Below, piece after piece: positions 7,281 to 12,905 of a stretch of 12,905 nucleotides of DNA (within the stretch, counting starts at the first letter, position 1; each line of letters starts with the position of its first letter). This DNA is from HGM12669 sp048527645. Lineage in GTDB: Bacteria > Bacillota > Clostridia > Oscillospirales > CAG-272. The stretch is taken from NCBI GenBank assembly GCA_048527645.1, contig DBGFNI010000194.1, positions 1 through 12,905 on the forward strand, given 5' to 3'. The translations under genes and the position numbers were made by a program. Below the pieces are notes generated by a model. The model saw only the letters and a list, made by a program, of their open reading frames with translations. It was not told where the DNA came from and did no database searches.

Positions 7281-7796
7281 TTATTTTTCACCAAAGATTG
7301 GTTCGGCGACTATTTCCAATGCCAAAGCGGCATTTTTGTAACGGCGATCCTCCGTTACCTCCTTGTAAACCCGGACAAACGGCGGCAGCTCGACGGGCGC
7401 ATCTTCCCGCTCCACCTCAATTTCCATAATGGCGCGGTCACGCCAAAACGGATAAACATCGATCTCCACGGTTCTGCCCGCCCACAACAAACGGTATCGG
7501 GTCTTTTCCACCGTCCGGCTTTGCGGTATTTTTTTCTGCATCAGACGGGTATAAGCAGGCAAATCAATGATCTGCTCCCGCTCCTCACACCGAAGTGCGT
7601 TGATGCGGCGCTTTTCCGTATGAAAATATGTTGTGATCCCGTCACAAAGCACACGTCGGACGCGTTCTGTCACGTTCTGCGGCGCCAGAAGATATGTCTG
7701 AGCAATCTCCCAGATCTCCGTGCTGCGCTGCCGCAGCTGCTCCAGATCGGGAAATGCAATCAAATACTTGTGTTCAATTTCAAAAGGTGTATTCAT
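7281..7796 (-). CDS. CYTH domain protein (triphosphate tunnel metalloenzyme family)
   Basis: This 171-residue protein matches the CYTH fold, whose members hydrolyse or cyclise triphosphate compounds (tripolyphosphate, thiamine triphosphate, ATP) in a metal-containing tunnel. The diagnostic E-x-E-x-K motif is Glu6, Glu8, Lys10 (EIEHK). Alternating charged tunnel residues follow: Gln33/Tyr35, Arg45/Arg47, Thr60/Lys62, Glu111/Asp113 and Glu125/Glu127/Glu129. No other domain is fused. Its ATG overlaps the VanZ-like stop codon as ATGA, so translation is coupled. The substrate cannot be told from sequence; inorganic tripolyphosphate is a common one in bacteria. Why it lies in an export/surface operon is not clear. 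Confidence 0.88.
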   Translation of the reverse strand: MNTPFEIEHKYLIAFPDLEQLRQRSTEIWEIAQTYLLAPQNVTERVRRVLCDGITTYFHTEKRRINALRCEEREQIIDLPAYTRLMQKKIPQSRTVEKTRYRLLWAGRTVEIDVYPFWRDRAIMEIEVEREDAPVELPPFVRVYKEVTEDRRYKNAALALEIVAEPIFGEK

Positions 7797-8254
7797 TTTT
7801 CATTTTTTCCGCGGTGCAGCCGAAGAATCAAGCGCTCCGCCGCCCACGCTGCAAAAACGCCGCATATCGCTCCGGCAAAATCAATCCAAACATCCCGAAC
7901 CTCTCCCGATCTGCCCGGACGGAACAGCTGCAAGGTTTCGTCAGACAGTGCGATGAGTAGGAGGGAGAACGCCAACGAAGTGATTTTCTGTCCGTATTTT
8001 CGTCCCTGCGGCAGCAAGGAGAACAAGCCGGTCACACCGAAGACAAAATATTCCAGCCAATGCGCACATTTACGCAGCACCGTTTCGGTAACCGAAAAAC
8101 CGAAACTCTCCTGCAAAAAGTTCAAGAGGTTTCCGCTGTCCGCGCCGGAAGCGGTTGCTGTTTTGAAAGAATTGGAAAAGACAAATAGCAGCCACAGCGC
8201 AAATACGATCCGCGCGAATCGGGCAATTCGCGTGCGGGTAGACAGATGTCTCAT
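7793..8254 (-). CDS. VanZ-like family membrane protein
   Basis: This 153-residue integral membrane protein of the VanZ-like family has four hydrophobic segments (about 12-28, 68-84, 91-107 and 122-142). Two signature blocks are present: RKCAHWLEYFVFG after the first loop, and SDETLQLF...GRSGEVRDVWIDFAG before the last helix. VanZ itself gives low-level teicoplanin resistance, and other members are linked to altered cell envelopes; most have no known biochemical role. The start ATG overlaps the ABC exporter stop as ATGA, with AAGGA inside that gene as ribosome binding site. The link to an exporter makes an envelope or export role likely, but resistance cannot be claimed. Confidence 0.9.
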   Translation of the reverse strand: MRHLSTRTRIARFARIVFALWLLFVFSNSFKTATASGADSGNLLNFLQESFGFSVTETVLRKCAHWLEYFVFGVTGLFSLLPQGRKYGQKITSLAFSLLLIALSDETLQLFRPGRSGEVRDVWIDFAGAICGVFAAWAAERLILRLHRGKNEK

Positions 8255-9933
8255 TCTTTCCTTCCCATTTCCACCTTTTTGTTACAGATTGCAAGCGCAG
8301 CAGGCCGATGTGTGACAATCAGGCAGGTTTTGTCATGCATGTTCTGCAAATGCTGCAAAACCGTCGCCTCCGTTTCTTCATCCAGCGCGCTGGTCGCCTC
8401 GTCCAGCAAAAGCACTTGTGCGCCGGAAAGTACCGCGCGTGCAATCGCCAGCCGTTGCACCTGTCCCTCTGAAAGCCCGGCGCCCCGCTCACCGATCACC
8501 GTATCCAGCTGCTCTTCCAGTTCCCGCACAAAAGGCGCCGCGCAGGCAACCTCCAGTGCGTCCCAGATCTGCGCATCGGTTGCACCCGGATTGGTAAACG
8601 TGACATTTTCACGAATGGTGCCGGAAAACAGGAAGTTCCCCTGCGGCACATAAGCGAAGAGCGCCCGGGTGTCTGCCCCCAGCGGGTATGTCCCGGAGGA
8701 CATGGTCAGCAGCAGCGACCCGCGGTATTTGTCATACACGCCGAGCAAAAGCTTGAAGATCGTACTCTTTCCGATCCCGGAATGACCGGTCAGCGCGATG
8801 AAATCGCCCCGTGCAATGGTGAGATTCATATGTGAAATCACAGGATTTTCATCAATCTGTGAATAATCATATGCAAATGTAAAATCAGATATTTCAATTT
8901 TTTCGAATCGGTCGTTCGGTGCCAAAAACGCTGCCGGCATTTCCACATGGCTTTCATCCTGCAGCATTTCCACCTCCATCAGCCGCTCCGCCGAGGCCTC
9001 CAGATTGGCAAGCCGGGGAAACATGCTTGACAGAGTGGTCAGCGGTGCCTGCACCCGTGCAACCAGCTGCTGCACAGCGGTCAGCCCACCGAAGGTCAGC
9101 GTGCCGCTCATCAGCCGCGCGCCGCACCAAAACAGCGAAAAAGCATACGCCAATATTGAAACGGTACTGAAGCATACAGAGGACAGCGTGCTGAATTTTG
9201 CACGGCTGATCTGCACCCGGTAAAAATCGTCATGCAGCTTTTTGCTCTTCTGCTTGACCGATTCAAACGCATCAAAAACCTTGATCACCAAAAGGGAACC
9301 AAGCGTCTCCTGCATATAAGAACGGGATTTTCCGTCCGCCGCCTGGCTGGACTTATGATATTTTTTCACCTTGGCGGAAATCACCCGCCCAATCCCGTAC
9401 AGCAGCACGCCGCCGCACAGCAAAATCACCGTGAACAGCGAATCCATGCGCGCAAGCATCAGCACCGCCAACGCCAACTGCACCACGCAAGACACCAAAT
9501 CGGGCAAAATTGCCGTGATGGTATCGGAAATGTACGCGCTGTCACTGACAATCCGGTTCAAAAGCTCGCCGCTGTGCCAGCGGCTGACCTGATCATAGCG
9601 TTTGTATAAAATCGCATCAAACTGTCTTTGACGGATCGCTGTGATATTCTTCGCATGGCATTTTGCTACCAGATAATGACGTGCGCCGCTTAATATCAGC
9701 TGCGTCAGCAGCACGCAGGACAGCAGCACGCAATGCCGCACAAAGACCGCTTTTTCTTTTCCCGCCGCGGCATTGATCAACTCCATGGTCAGCATGGCAA
9801 ACACGATATTCAACACAGCATAGACCGCACAGACAACGGTGATCAGCAACATCAGAGGCCATTGCTTTCGGCACATCCGAAAGCCCCAGATCAGCCCTTT
9901 TCCGCCCGGTTTTTTTTCGCCTATTTTTTTCAT
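8251..9933 (-). CDS. ABC exporter, fused membrane and ATPase domains
   Basis: This 560-residue half-transporter would work as a homodimer at the membrane. The N-terminal part (about residues 25-330) is an exporter-type six-helix domain; the ATPase domain follows from about 345. Motifs are intact: Walker A GHSGIGKST at 383-391, signature LSEGQ at 487-491, Walker B ending Asp511-Glu512 (LLLDEATSALD), and an H-loop THRPAA near the end. Usual exporters have LSGGQ, so Glu in the third position is a common variant. There is no N-terminal C39 peptidase domain, so if the cargo is a peptide with a leader it must be cut by another enzyme, possibly the S26-type peptidase encoded just upstream, which overlaps it as ATGA. 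Cargo could also be a lipid or small molecule. Confidence 0.92.
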   Translation of the reverse strand: MKKIGEKKPGGKGLIWGFRMCRKQWPLMLLITVVCAVYAVLNIVFAMLTMELINAAAGKEKAVFVRHCVLLSCVLLTQLILSGARHYLVAKCHAKNITAIRQRQFDAILYKRYDQVSRWHSGELLNRIVSDSAYISDTITAILPDLVSCVVQLALAVLMLARMDSLFTVILLCGGVLLYGIGRVISAKVKKYHKSSQAADGKSRSYMQETLGSLLVIKVFDAFESVKQKSKKLHDDFYRVQISRAKFSTLSSVCFSTVSILAYAFSLFWCGARLMSGTLTFGGLTAVQQLVARVQAPLTTLSSMFPRLANLEASAERLMEVEMLQDESHVEMPAAFLAPNDRFEKIEISDFTFAYDYSQIDENPVISHMNLTIARGDFIALTGHSGIGKSTIFKLLLGVYDKYRGSLLLTMSSGTYPLGADTRALFAYVPQGNFLFSGTIRENVTFTNPGATDAQIWDALEVACAAPFVRELEEQLDTVIGERGAGLSEGQVQRLAIARAVLSGAQVLLLDEATSALDEETEATVLQHLQNMHDKTCLIVTHRPAALAICNKKVEMGRKE

Positions 9934-10421
9934 TTTCTGCCTGCAACCGTTCGTTTAATTTTTACAGCGACACGTTTTGCCGTGCGCCAAACCCTGTAGC
10001 CGGTGTGATGCCACAGCCAGCGGAGCGGATAGCAAAGCGTCCAAAGCCGCACATAGCACCGGTATCCCCGCGCCTGCACGGAGAAGCGCTTCTCCCCCCG
10101 ATAAAACTCTGTGATCACTCCCACAATGTTTTCCGGCGCGATATCGTGCTCCGTAAAATAACAGTTGTCACCGCGAATCTCATAGCCGCGTTCTGTCACG
10201 CCGATCACACGGTGCACCGTCATATGATTGGTTTGCGGCCTGTAATACAACGGGATATCGAATTTTCTGAGCGGTCCCTGCAGCGGTCGTACTACGAAGC
10301 GGTCCTTCCGATCCCGCAGCATCGGCCACATGCTGTTCCCATGCGGGATGTCAATCACAAAGCCGTCTCTTTCCATACGGTCGATATACCTTTGCCGGAT
10401 GGGAGCATTCTGTCCGTTCAT
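9930..10421 (-). CDS. S26-type signal-peptidase-like serine peptidase without membrane anchor
   Basis: This 163-residue protein resembles the S24/S26 peptidases. It has GNSMWPML with Ser30 as the expected nucleophile, HRVIG with His70, and RGDNC with Asp85. That Ser-His-Asp pattern fits the ER/archaeal/SipW type of signal peptidase rather than the bacterial Ser-Lys type. No hydrophobic anchor precedes Ser30. The C-terminus is rich in Arg, Lys and Trp and could bind membranes peripherally. ATG 10421 is chosen because the reading frame upstream runs antisense-free into the PqqD-like gene and the family motif begins soon after; no good ribosome binding site is seen, so coupling to the PqqD-like stop, 10 bases upstream, is likely. 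It may remove a leader from a peptide exported by the adjacent ABC protein. Confidence 0.82.
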   Translation of the reverse strand: MNGQNAPIRQRYIDRMERDGFVIDIPHGNSMWPMLRDRKDRFVVRPLQGPLRKFDIPLYYRPQTNHMTVHRVIGVTERGYEIRGDNCYFTEHDIAPENIVGVITEFYRGEKRFSVQARGYRCYVRLWTLCYPLRWLWHHTGYRVWRTAKRVAVKIKRTVAGRK

Positions 10422-10431
10422 TGCAAGCCCG

Positions 10432-10701
10432 TTATTCTTCCAGCAGGCCGTTTCCCCGCAGCTGCTCCACGAACCGGTGCACATCCTGCGCGATAAACGC
10501 CTCATCCCCCTCAAAACGGGAGACCAGATCGGCAACAACTGCCTCTTCCGTCGTGTCGTTTTGCAGCAGATTCCAGATTTCCGAAGCCGAGCCGGAAAGC
10601 GTGATCATCCCGTTGAATTCAGAAGCACGCTCGCCCACTGCCATCGCAATCACGCGGCCGCCCAATTCGTGAATAACAAATCCGTCTTTTATTTTCATCA
10701 T
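10432..10701 (-). CDS. PqqD-like protein (RiPP recognition-type domain)
   Basis: This 89-residue protein has the size and pattern of the PqqD family: an N-terminal beta segment (FVIHELGGRVIAMAV), a central FNGMITLSGSASEIWNLL block and a helical C-terminus (EEAVVADLVSRF...EQLRGNGLLEE). PqqD folds bind leader peptides of ribosomally made, modified peptides and present them to the modifying enzyme. Stand-alone versions also occur with HprK-related kinases in systems of unknown function. GGAG at 10713-10710 lies 8 bases before ATG 10701; a second ATG follows at once. It sits 45 bases after the kinase gene and 10 before the peptidase gene. No modifying enzyme that it would serve is visible in the window. 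Confidence 0.88.
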   Translation of the reverse strand: MMKIKDGFVIHELGGRVIAMAVGERASEFNGMITLSGSASEIWNLLQNDTTEEAVVADLVSRFEGDEAFIAQDVHRFVEQLRGNGLLEE

Positions 10702-10746
10702 TCTTTTTTCTCCGTTTCATTCTTAGCATTGAAGTAACAGTCTGTT

Positions 10747-11463
10747 TCAATCTGCCACGCCGTGCATCGTCTGATAGGAAAGAGCCGCTGCCTGATCGGA
10801 AATATCACAGTGCAGCAGCCACAGCGGCACACGGTGAAGCATATCATCAATCATATCCAACTGTTTGGACAGCATTTTCGGATCCTTCTGGCGGTAAACC
10901 TGATGCATCACACGCAGCGCCGCCGCTTCCGGTGCCAGCGGCTCGATCCGGTTTTCCGCTCCCCGTTCCAAAAAGCATAAGCCGCTCAGCTCCGCCCGGG
11001 TATTGGTTTGCAGATTTTCCTTGCCCGCCCACGGCGTGCCGTAAACATACAGCCTGCCGTCCAGATACCGCAGAATCGGCTTGTCGCCGTTGATCACCGT
11101 CATGCGATCGCCCAGCAGCTTCCGCCACAGCATCAGATGCGTGCTTTTTCCGGTTCCGCTCTTCGCAGAAAAGGCGTATGCGTGTCCGTCTACCGCGACC
11201 ACCGCCGCGTGCAGCATAAACGCATCGTATTCGGGCAGCCTTTCACAGATATGACGGTGCATACATGACCACTGCAAAGAAGGCATAAACCGCTCGCCGG
11301 AAGCAGCCTGCTCGGCATACAGCTCGTCCATGGTGACCCGAACGGAGAAATCGACCTGACACCCCTCCGGCGCCAGATACGGCCGGTAATATTTCTCCAG
11401 CCATGTTCCAATAGGTTCCTCCAGACCGATGTTCAGGTCTGCAATCCGAATCACTGCCGTCAT
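10747..11463 (-). CDS. HprK-related P-loop kinase
   Basis: This 238-residue protein has the kinase core of the HPr kinase family but not its N-terminal domain. Motifs are Walker A SAKSGTGKST at 99-108, an acidic segment NGDKPILR (Asp127) and GTPWAGK at 142-148. The last is typical of HprK-related proteins next to PqqD and nucleotidyltransferase genes, including those of lasso-peptide clusters such as paeninodin, where the kinase phosphorylates the precursor. True HPr kinase/phosphorylase is about 310 residues. AAGGAGAG lies just before ATG 11463. It is the first recognised gene of the long minus-strand unit, about 107 bases from the predicted transcript start. The phosphate acceptor is unknown. 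Confidence 0.85.
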   Translation of the reverse strand: MTAVIRIADLNIGLEEPIGTWLEKYYRPYLAPEGCQVDFSVRVTMDELYAEQAASGERFMPSLQWSCMHRHICERLPEYDAFMLHAAVVAVDGHAYAFSAKSGTGKSTHLMLWRKLLGDRMTVINGDKPILRYLDGRLYVYGTPWAGKENLQTNTRAELSGLCFLERGAENRIEPLAPEAAALRVMHQVYRQKDPKMLSKQLDMIDDMLHRVPLWLLHCDISDQAAALSYQTMHGVAD

Positions 11464-11472
11464 AGCTCTCCT

Positions 11473-11571
11473 TTATCTGTCCGCGTCCAATCTGCTTATT
11501 ATCAGGACACAGCCCGCAGAACGCATCGGCGCGGTGCCGGATGATACTTTCCCAAAAAGATAGTTATCCAT
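11473..11571 (-). CDS. possible 32-residue peptide ORF in the leader of the kinase gene
   Basis: An ATG at 11571-11569 begins 32 codons and stops at TAA 11475-11473, 9 bases before the kinase start and in its frame. The peptide starts MDNYLFGK, has Thr13, one Cys (21) and a hydrophobic VLII near 22-25, and ends LDADR. It has no visible ribosome binding site; the first ATG falls almost at the predicted transcript start, so a leaderless message would be needed. An earlier ATG at 11586 would overlap the -10 box. It could be a precursor or leader peptide, or chance. Confidence 0.25.
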   Translation of the reverse strand: MDNYLFGKVSSGTAPMRSAGCVLIISRLDADR

Positions 11572-11576
11572 ATCAT

Positions 11577-11605
11577 ATTGTATCATGCAGCACAAAAAAA
11601 ATCAA
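11577..11605 (-). promoter_or_regulatory. sigma-A-type promoter for the kinase-to-membrane-protein operon
   Basis: On the minus strand TTGATT (11605-11600) and TACAAT (11582-11577) are separated by exactly 17 bases, and a TG pair one base upstream of the -10 makes it an extended type. Transcription would begin near 11570, giving a leader of about 107 bases before the kinase ATG. The -35 overlaps the end of the preceding terminator stem. The leader holds a small ORF but no riboswitch that I recognise. Confidence 0.75.
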
Positions 11606-11663
11606 GAGAGAATTCAAAACTTGTTTCACTTTTCCGGTAAATAAAGTTTCAAATTGCTCTCTT
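11594..11663 (-). terminator. Rho-independent terminator of the nucleotidyltransferase gene
   Basis: On the minus strand 11663-11646 pairs with 11620-11604 in a stem of 17 pairs (two of them G-T) with a single bulged C at 11656. The loop is about 25 bases long and can close further by TTT/AAA pairing. Eight T follow at 11601-11594. It lies 8 bases after the nucleotidyltransferase stop codon. The long loop makes it less efficient than a compact hairpin. Confidence 0.72.
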
Positions 11664-11670
11664 GCCAACG

Positions 11671-12873
11671 TTATTCTTCAAACATCTTCAGCGACTGCGT
11701 CAACTGACTTTTGATCTTTGCAGTTCGCTGCAAATATCCGATATCCGGCATTTTCCGTTTTCCCCGCAGTACACGCCAAAAATAGCGCGCGCTCATGCAA
11801 AACGGCGCAAAAATCAAAAGCGGCGGACACTTTTGCATCACCGGCATGGTGTTTTTCGCGCCGGTAATCAGATTCCGCATTGCGGTATGCACGCGGCTCT
11901 CGCCGCGCCTGCCGTGTTTCCCCACAATTGTGGTCTGCCCATCGTTCTTGTGTCCGAAATTTCCGCTTTCAAAGCAAGCGCTCATCACCAAAGCGCACGC
12001 CCCATCGTCCGCATCCATGCAAAAGGACACCGACTCCGCCGGAACATCAAAATACAGGACGCAGAGCTTGACCATCGTGTGCAAAAAGGTCTCCAGATGC
12101 AGTACGCGGCAATATTCGCGCAGTTGCTCCGCGCCCGTCTGCATGTCCGCACTGCGCACAAACATGGCAAAGTCCATCACCTGGCGCAGCCCCAGTTCCA
12201 GCTTGGTGAGATGGCGCTGCGCATGCAGCAGCAGCATCAGCCCGTTCAGCGCGGGCGCGGGCGCACGGAAGCGCCCCCATTCGTTTTCCCGCTCTACCGC
12301 CGTGTCCAGTCCCTGCTCAAACCATCGGTCAACCGTTTCCTGCAATTCCGGTGCGGGCAGGCGGCTGACATGCAGATGCATTTCCAATTTAACCCCGTCT
12401 TTGCTAAAATTCCATTCCAGATCGTGATGATTCTGCTCCAACGCAAAGCCGTTGTTTTCCAACAATACCCGGGTTTGCTCCAACATCGCATGCGGCACCA
12501 AAAAATCAATATCGCCCATCGCACGATAGGACGGATTCGGATAATACTGCGCCGCTGCCGCGCCTTTCAATATCATATACGGCACATTTGCCTGTTCCAA
12601 AATACGGACCAACTCCGCCTGCGCCTGCTGCACTGCGCGGCTCTTGCTGATACGCTGCACGGAGCGCTTGATCCAGTGCATACGCACCTCTTCCTCAATC
12701 GGATCCTCGCCGAGCCCCTCAAGCGCGATTGCTTCCACCGCCTGCTGACTGGATTCCGCCGCCGCAAAATTGATCTGCGCCGCTGCCGGCAACGGCTCAT
12801 CGCTGCCCGATGACCACCGGCGCAGCAATACCATGAGCGCTTCCCGGTTTGCATCCTCCATCTGTACAGCCAT
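11671..12873 (-). CDS. nucleotidyltransferase family protein (PF14907-like)
   Basis: The 400-residue product has the fold of uncharacterised nucleotidyltransferases of the NTP_transf_5 type. The core is LKGAAAAQYYPNPSYRAMGDIDFLV split as Leu-Lys103-Gly104, Arg and Met-Gly, then Asp121-Ile-Asp123, with Glu164 (LEMHLH) as a third carboxylate; together they would bind metal and NTP. The C-terminal half is helical with no named motif. GGAGG lies 6 bases before ATG 12873, so this start is preferred over TTG 12897, which would place the ribosome binding site inside the gene. In peptide clusters such relatives occur beside HprK-related kinases and PqqD proteins, as here. A terminator follows it, so it is probably on a separate or partly separate transcript. 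Confidence 0.88.
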   Translation of the reverse strand: MAVQMEDANREALMVLLRRWSSGSDEPLPAAAQINFAAAESSQQAVEAIALEGLGEDPIEEEVRMHWIKRSVQRISKSRAVQQAQAELVRILEQANVPYMILKGAAAAQYYPNPSYRAMGDIDFLVPHAMLEQTRVLLENNGFALEQNHHDLEWNFSKDGVKLEMHLHVSRLPAPELQETVDRWFEQGLDTAVERENEWGRFRAPAPALNGLMLLLHAQRHLTKLELGLRQVMDFAMFVRSADMQTGAEQLREYCRVLHLETFLHTMVKLCVLYFDVPAESVSFCMDADDGACALVMSACFESGNFGHKNDGQTTIVGKHGRRGESRVHTAMRNLITGAKNTMPVMQKCPPLLIFAPFCMSARYFWRVLRGKRKMPDIGYLQRTAKIKSQLTQSLKMFEE

Positions 12874-12879
12874 GTCAAT

Positions 12880-12884
12880 CCTCC
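12880..12884 (-). promoter_or_regulatory. ribosome binding site of the nucleotidyltransferase
   Basis: GGAGG on the minus strand lies 6 bases before ATG 12873 and rules out the upstream in-frame TTG at 12897. The 21 bases to the window edge hold no promoter that I can support. Confidence 0.75.
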
Positions 12885-12905
12885 GTTTTTTTAACAACTT
12901 AAATA

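Noticed and set aside
7253..7294. Upstream start of the secreted protein at 7294
   Set aside because: It would overlap the CYTH gene and put a hydrophilic extension before the signal peptide. ATG 7252 has a proper ribosome binding site.
7297..7309. Short inverted repeat ACCAA/TTGGT near the CYTH gene end
   Set aside because: The stem is only five bases with no T run, which is expected by chance.
7793..8254. Teicoplanin resistance gene vanZ
   Set aside because: Only family-level similarity is visible, and no vanA-type operon genes are nearby, so no symbol or resistance call is made.
10422..10538. N-terminal extension of the S26-like peptidase to 10538
   Set aside because: The extension lies wholly over the PqqD-like gene end, is Arg/Trp/Cys-rich shadow sequence, and family similarity begins after ATG 10421.
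10747..11463. True HPr kinase/phosphorylase (carbon catabolite regulation)
   Set aside because: The protein is too short, lacks the N-terminal domain, and sits with PqqD and nucleotidyltransferase genes, so it is a related kinase of other function.
11662..12813. Long plus-strand open frame (383 codons) opposite the nucleotidyltransferase
   Set aside because: The minus-strand frame has a strong ribosome binding site and the nucleotidyltransferase motifs. The plus-strand translation is rich in Arg, His and Gln and shows no domain.
8251..12873. Complete lasso peptide cluster
   Set aside because: No asparagine-synthetase-like cyclase, no transglutaminase-like leader peptidase and no lasso precursor is present in the window.

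Overview
The window reads as chromosomal DNA of a Gram-positive Clostridia-type Firmicute, probably a gut Ruminococcaceae/Oscillospiraceae relative. The evidence is a lipoprotein-type binding protein, strong GGAGG ribosome binding sites, a sortase with a surface substrate, DUF975 and VanZ proteins, and roughly even GC/AT composition by eye. This placement is an inference; no rRNA or other marker gene is present. No tRNA, rRNA, CRISPR array, insertion sequence or phage gene was seen.

Left part, plus strand (83-4824): a polar amino-acid ABC importer (lipoprotein, permease, ATPase), a DUF975 membrane protein, and a fold-type I PLP aminotransferase. The lipoprotein and permease genes are separated by an imperfect hairpin that may lower downstream expression. 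Permease and ATPase genes overlap. The run ends at a perfect 21-bp inverted repeat (4946-4990), which also serves as terminator for the convergent minus-strand genes.

Right part, minus strand (12873 down to 5009): first a nucleotidyltransferase (PF14907-like) gene with its own terminator. A well-formed promoter overlaps that terminator (-35 TTGATT, 17-nt spacer, extended -10 TACAAT). It leads into a tightly packed series of nine genes: HprK-related kinase, PqqD-like protein, S26-type peptidase, ABC exporter, VanZ-like protein, CYTH protein, a secreted protein with a sorting-signal-like C-terminus, a class D-like sortase and a four-helix membrane protein. Three junctions are ATGA stop/start overlaps, others overlap or lie within 45 bp, and no terminator was found before 4990-4946, so one long transcript is plausible.

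The most interesting content is the nucleotidyltransferase/HprK-like/PqqD/S26 peptidase/ABC exporter set. These are accessory parts seen around ribosomally made, modified peptides such as some lasso peptides and around HprK-related/PqqD systems of unknown function, but no cyclase, radical SAM, YcaO or lanthipeptide enzyme and no clear precursor is visible. Its linkage to a sortase, its likely substrate and a membrane partner suggests a cell-surface or envelope function. That is an inference, not a demonstrated pathway.
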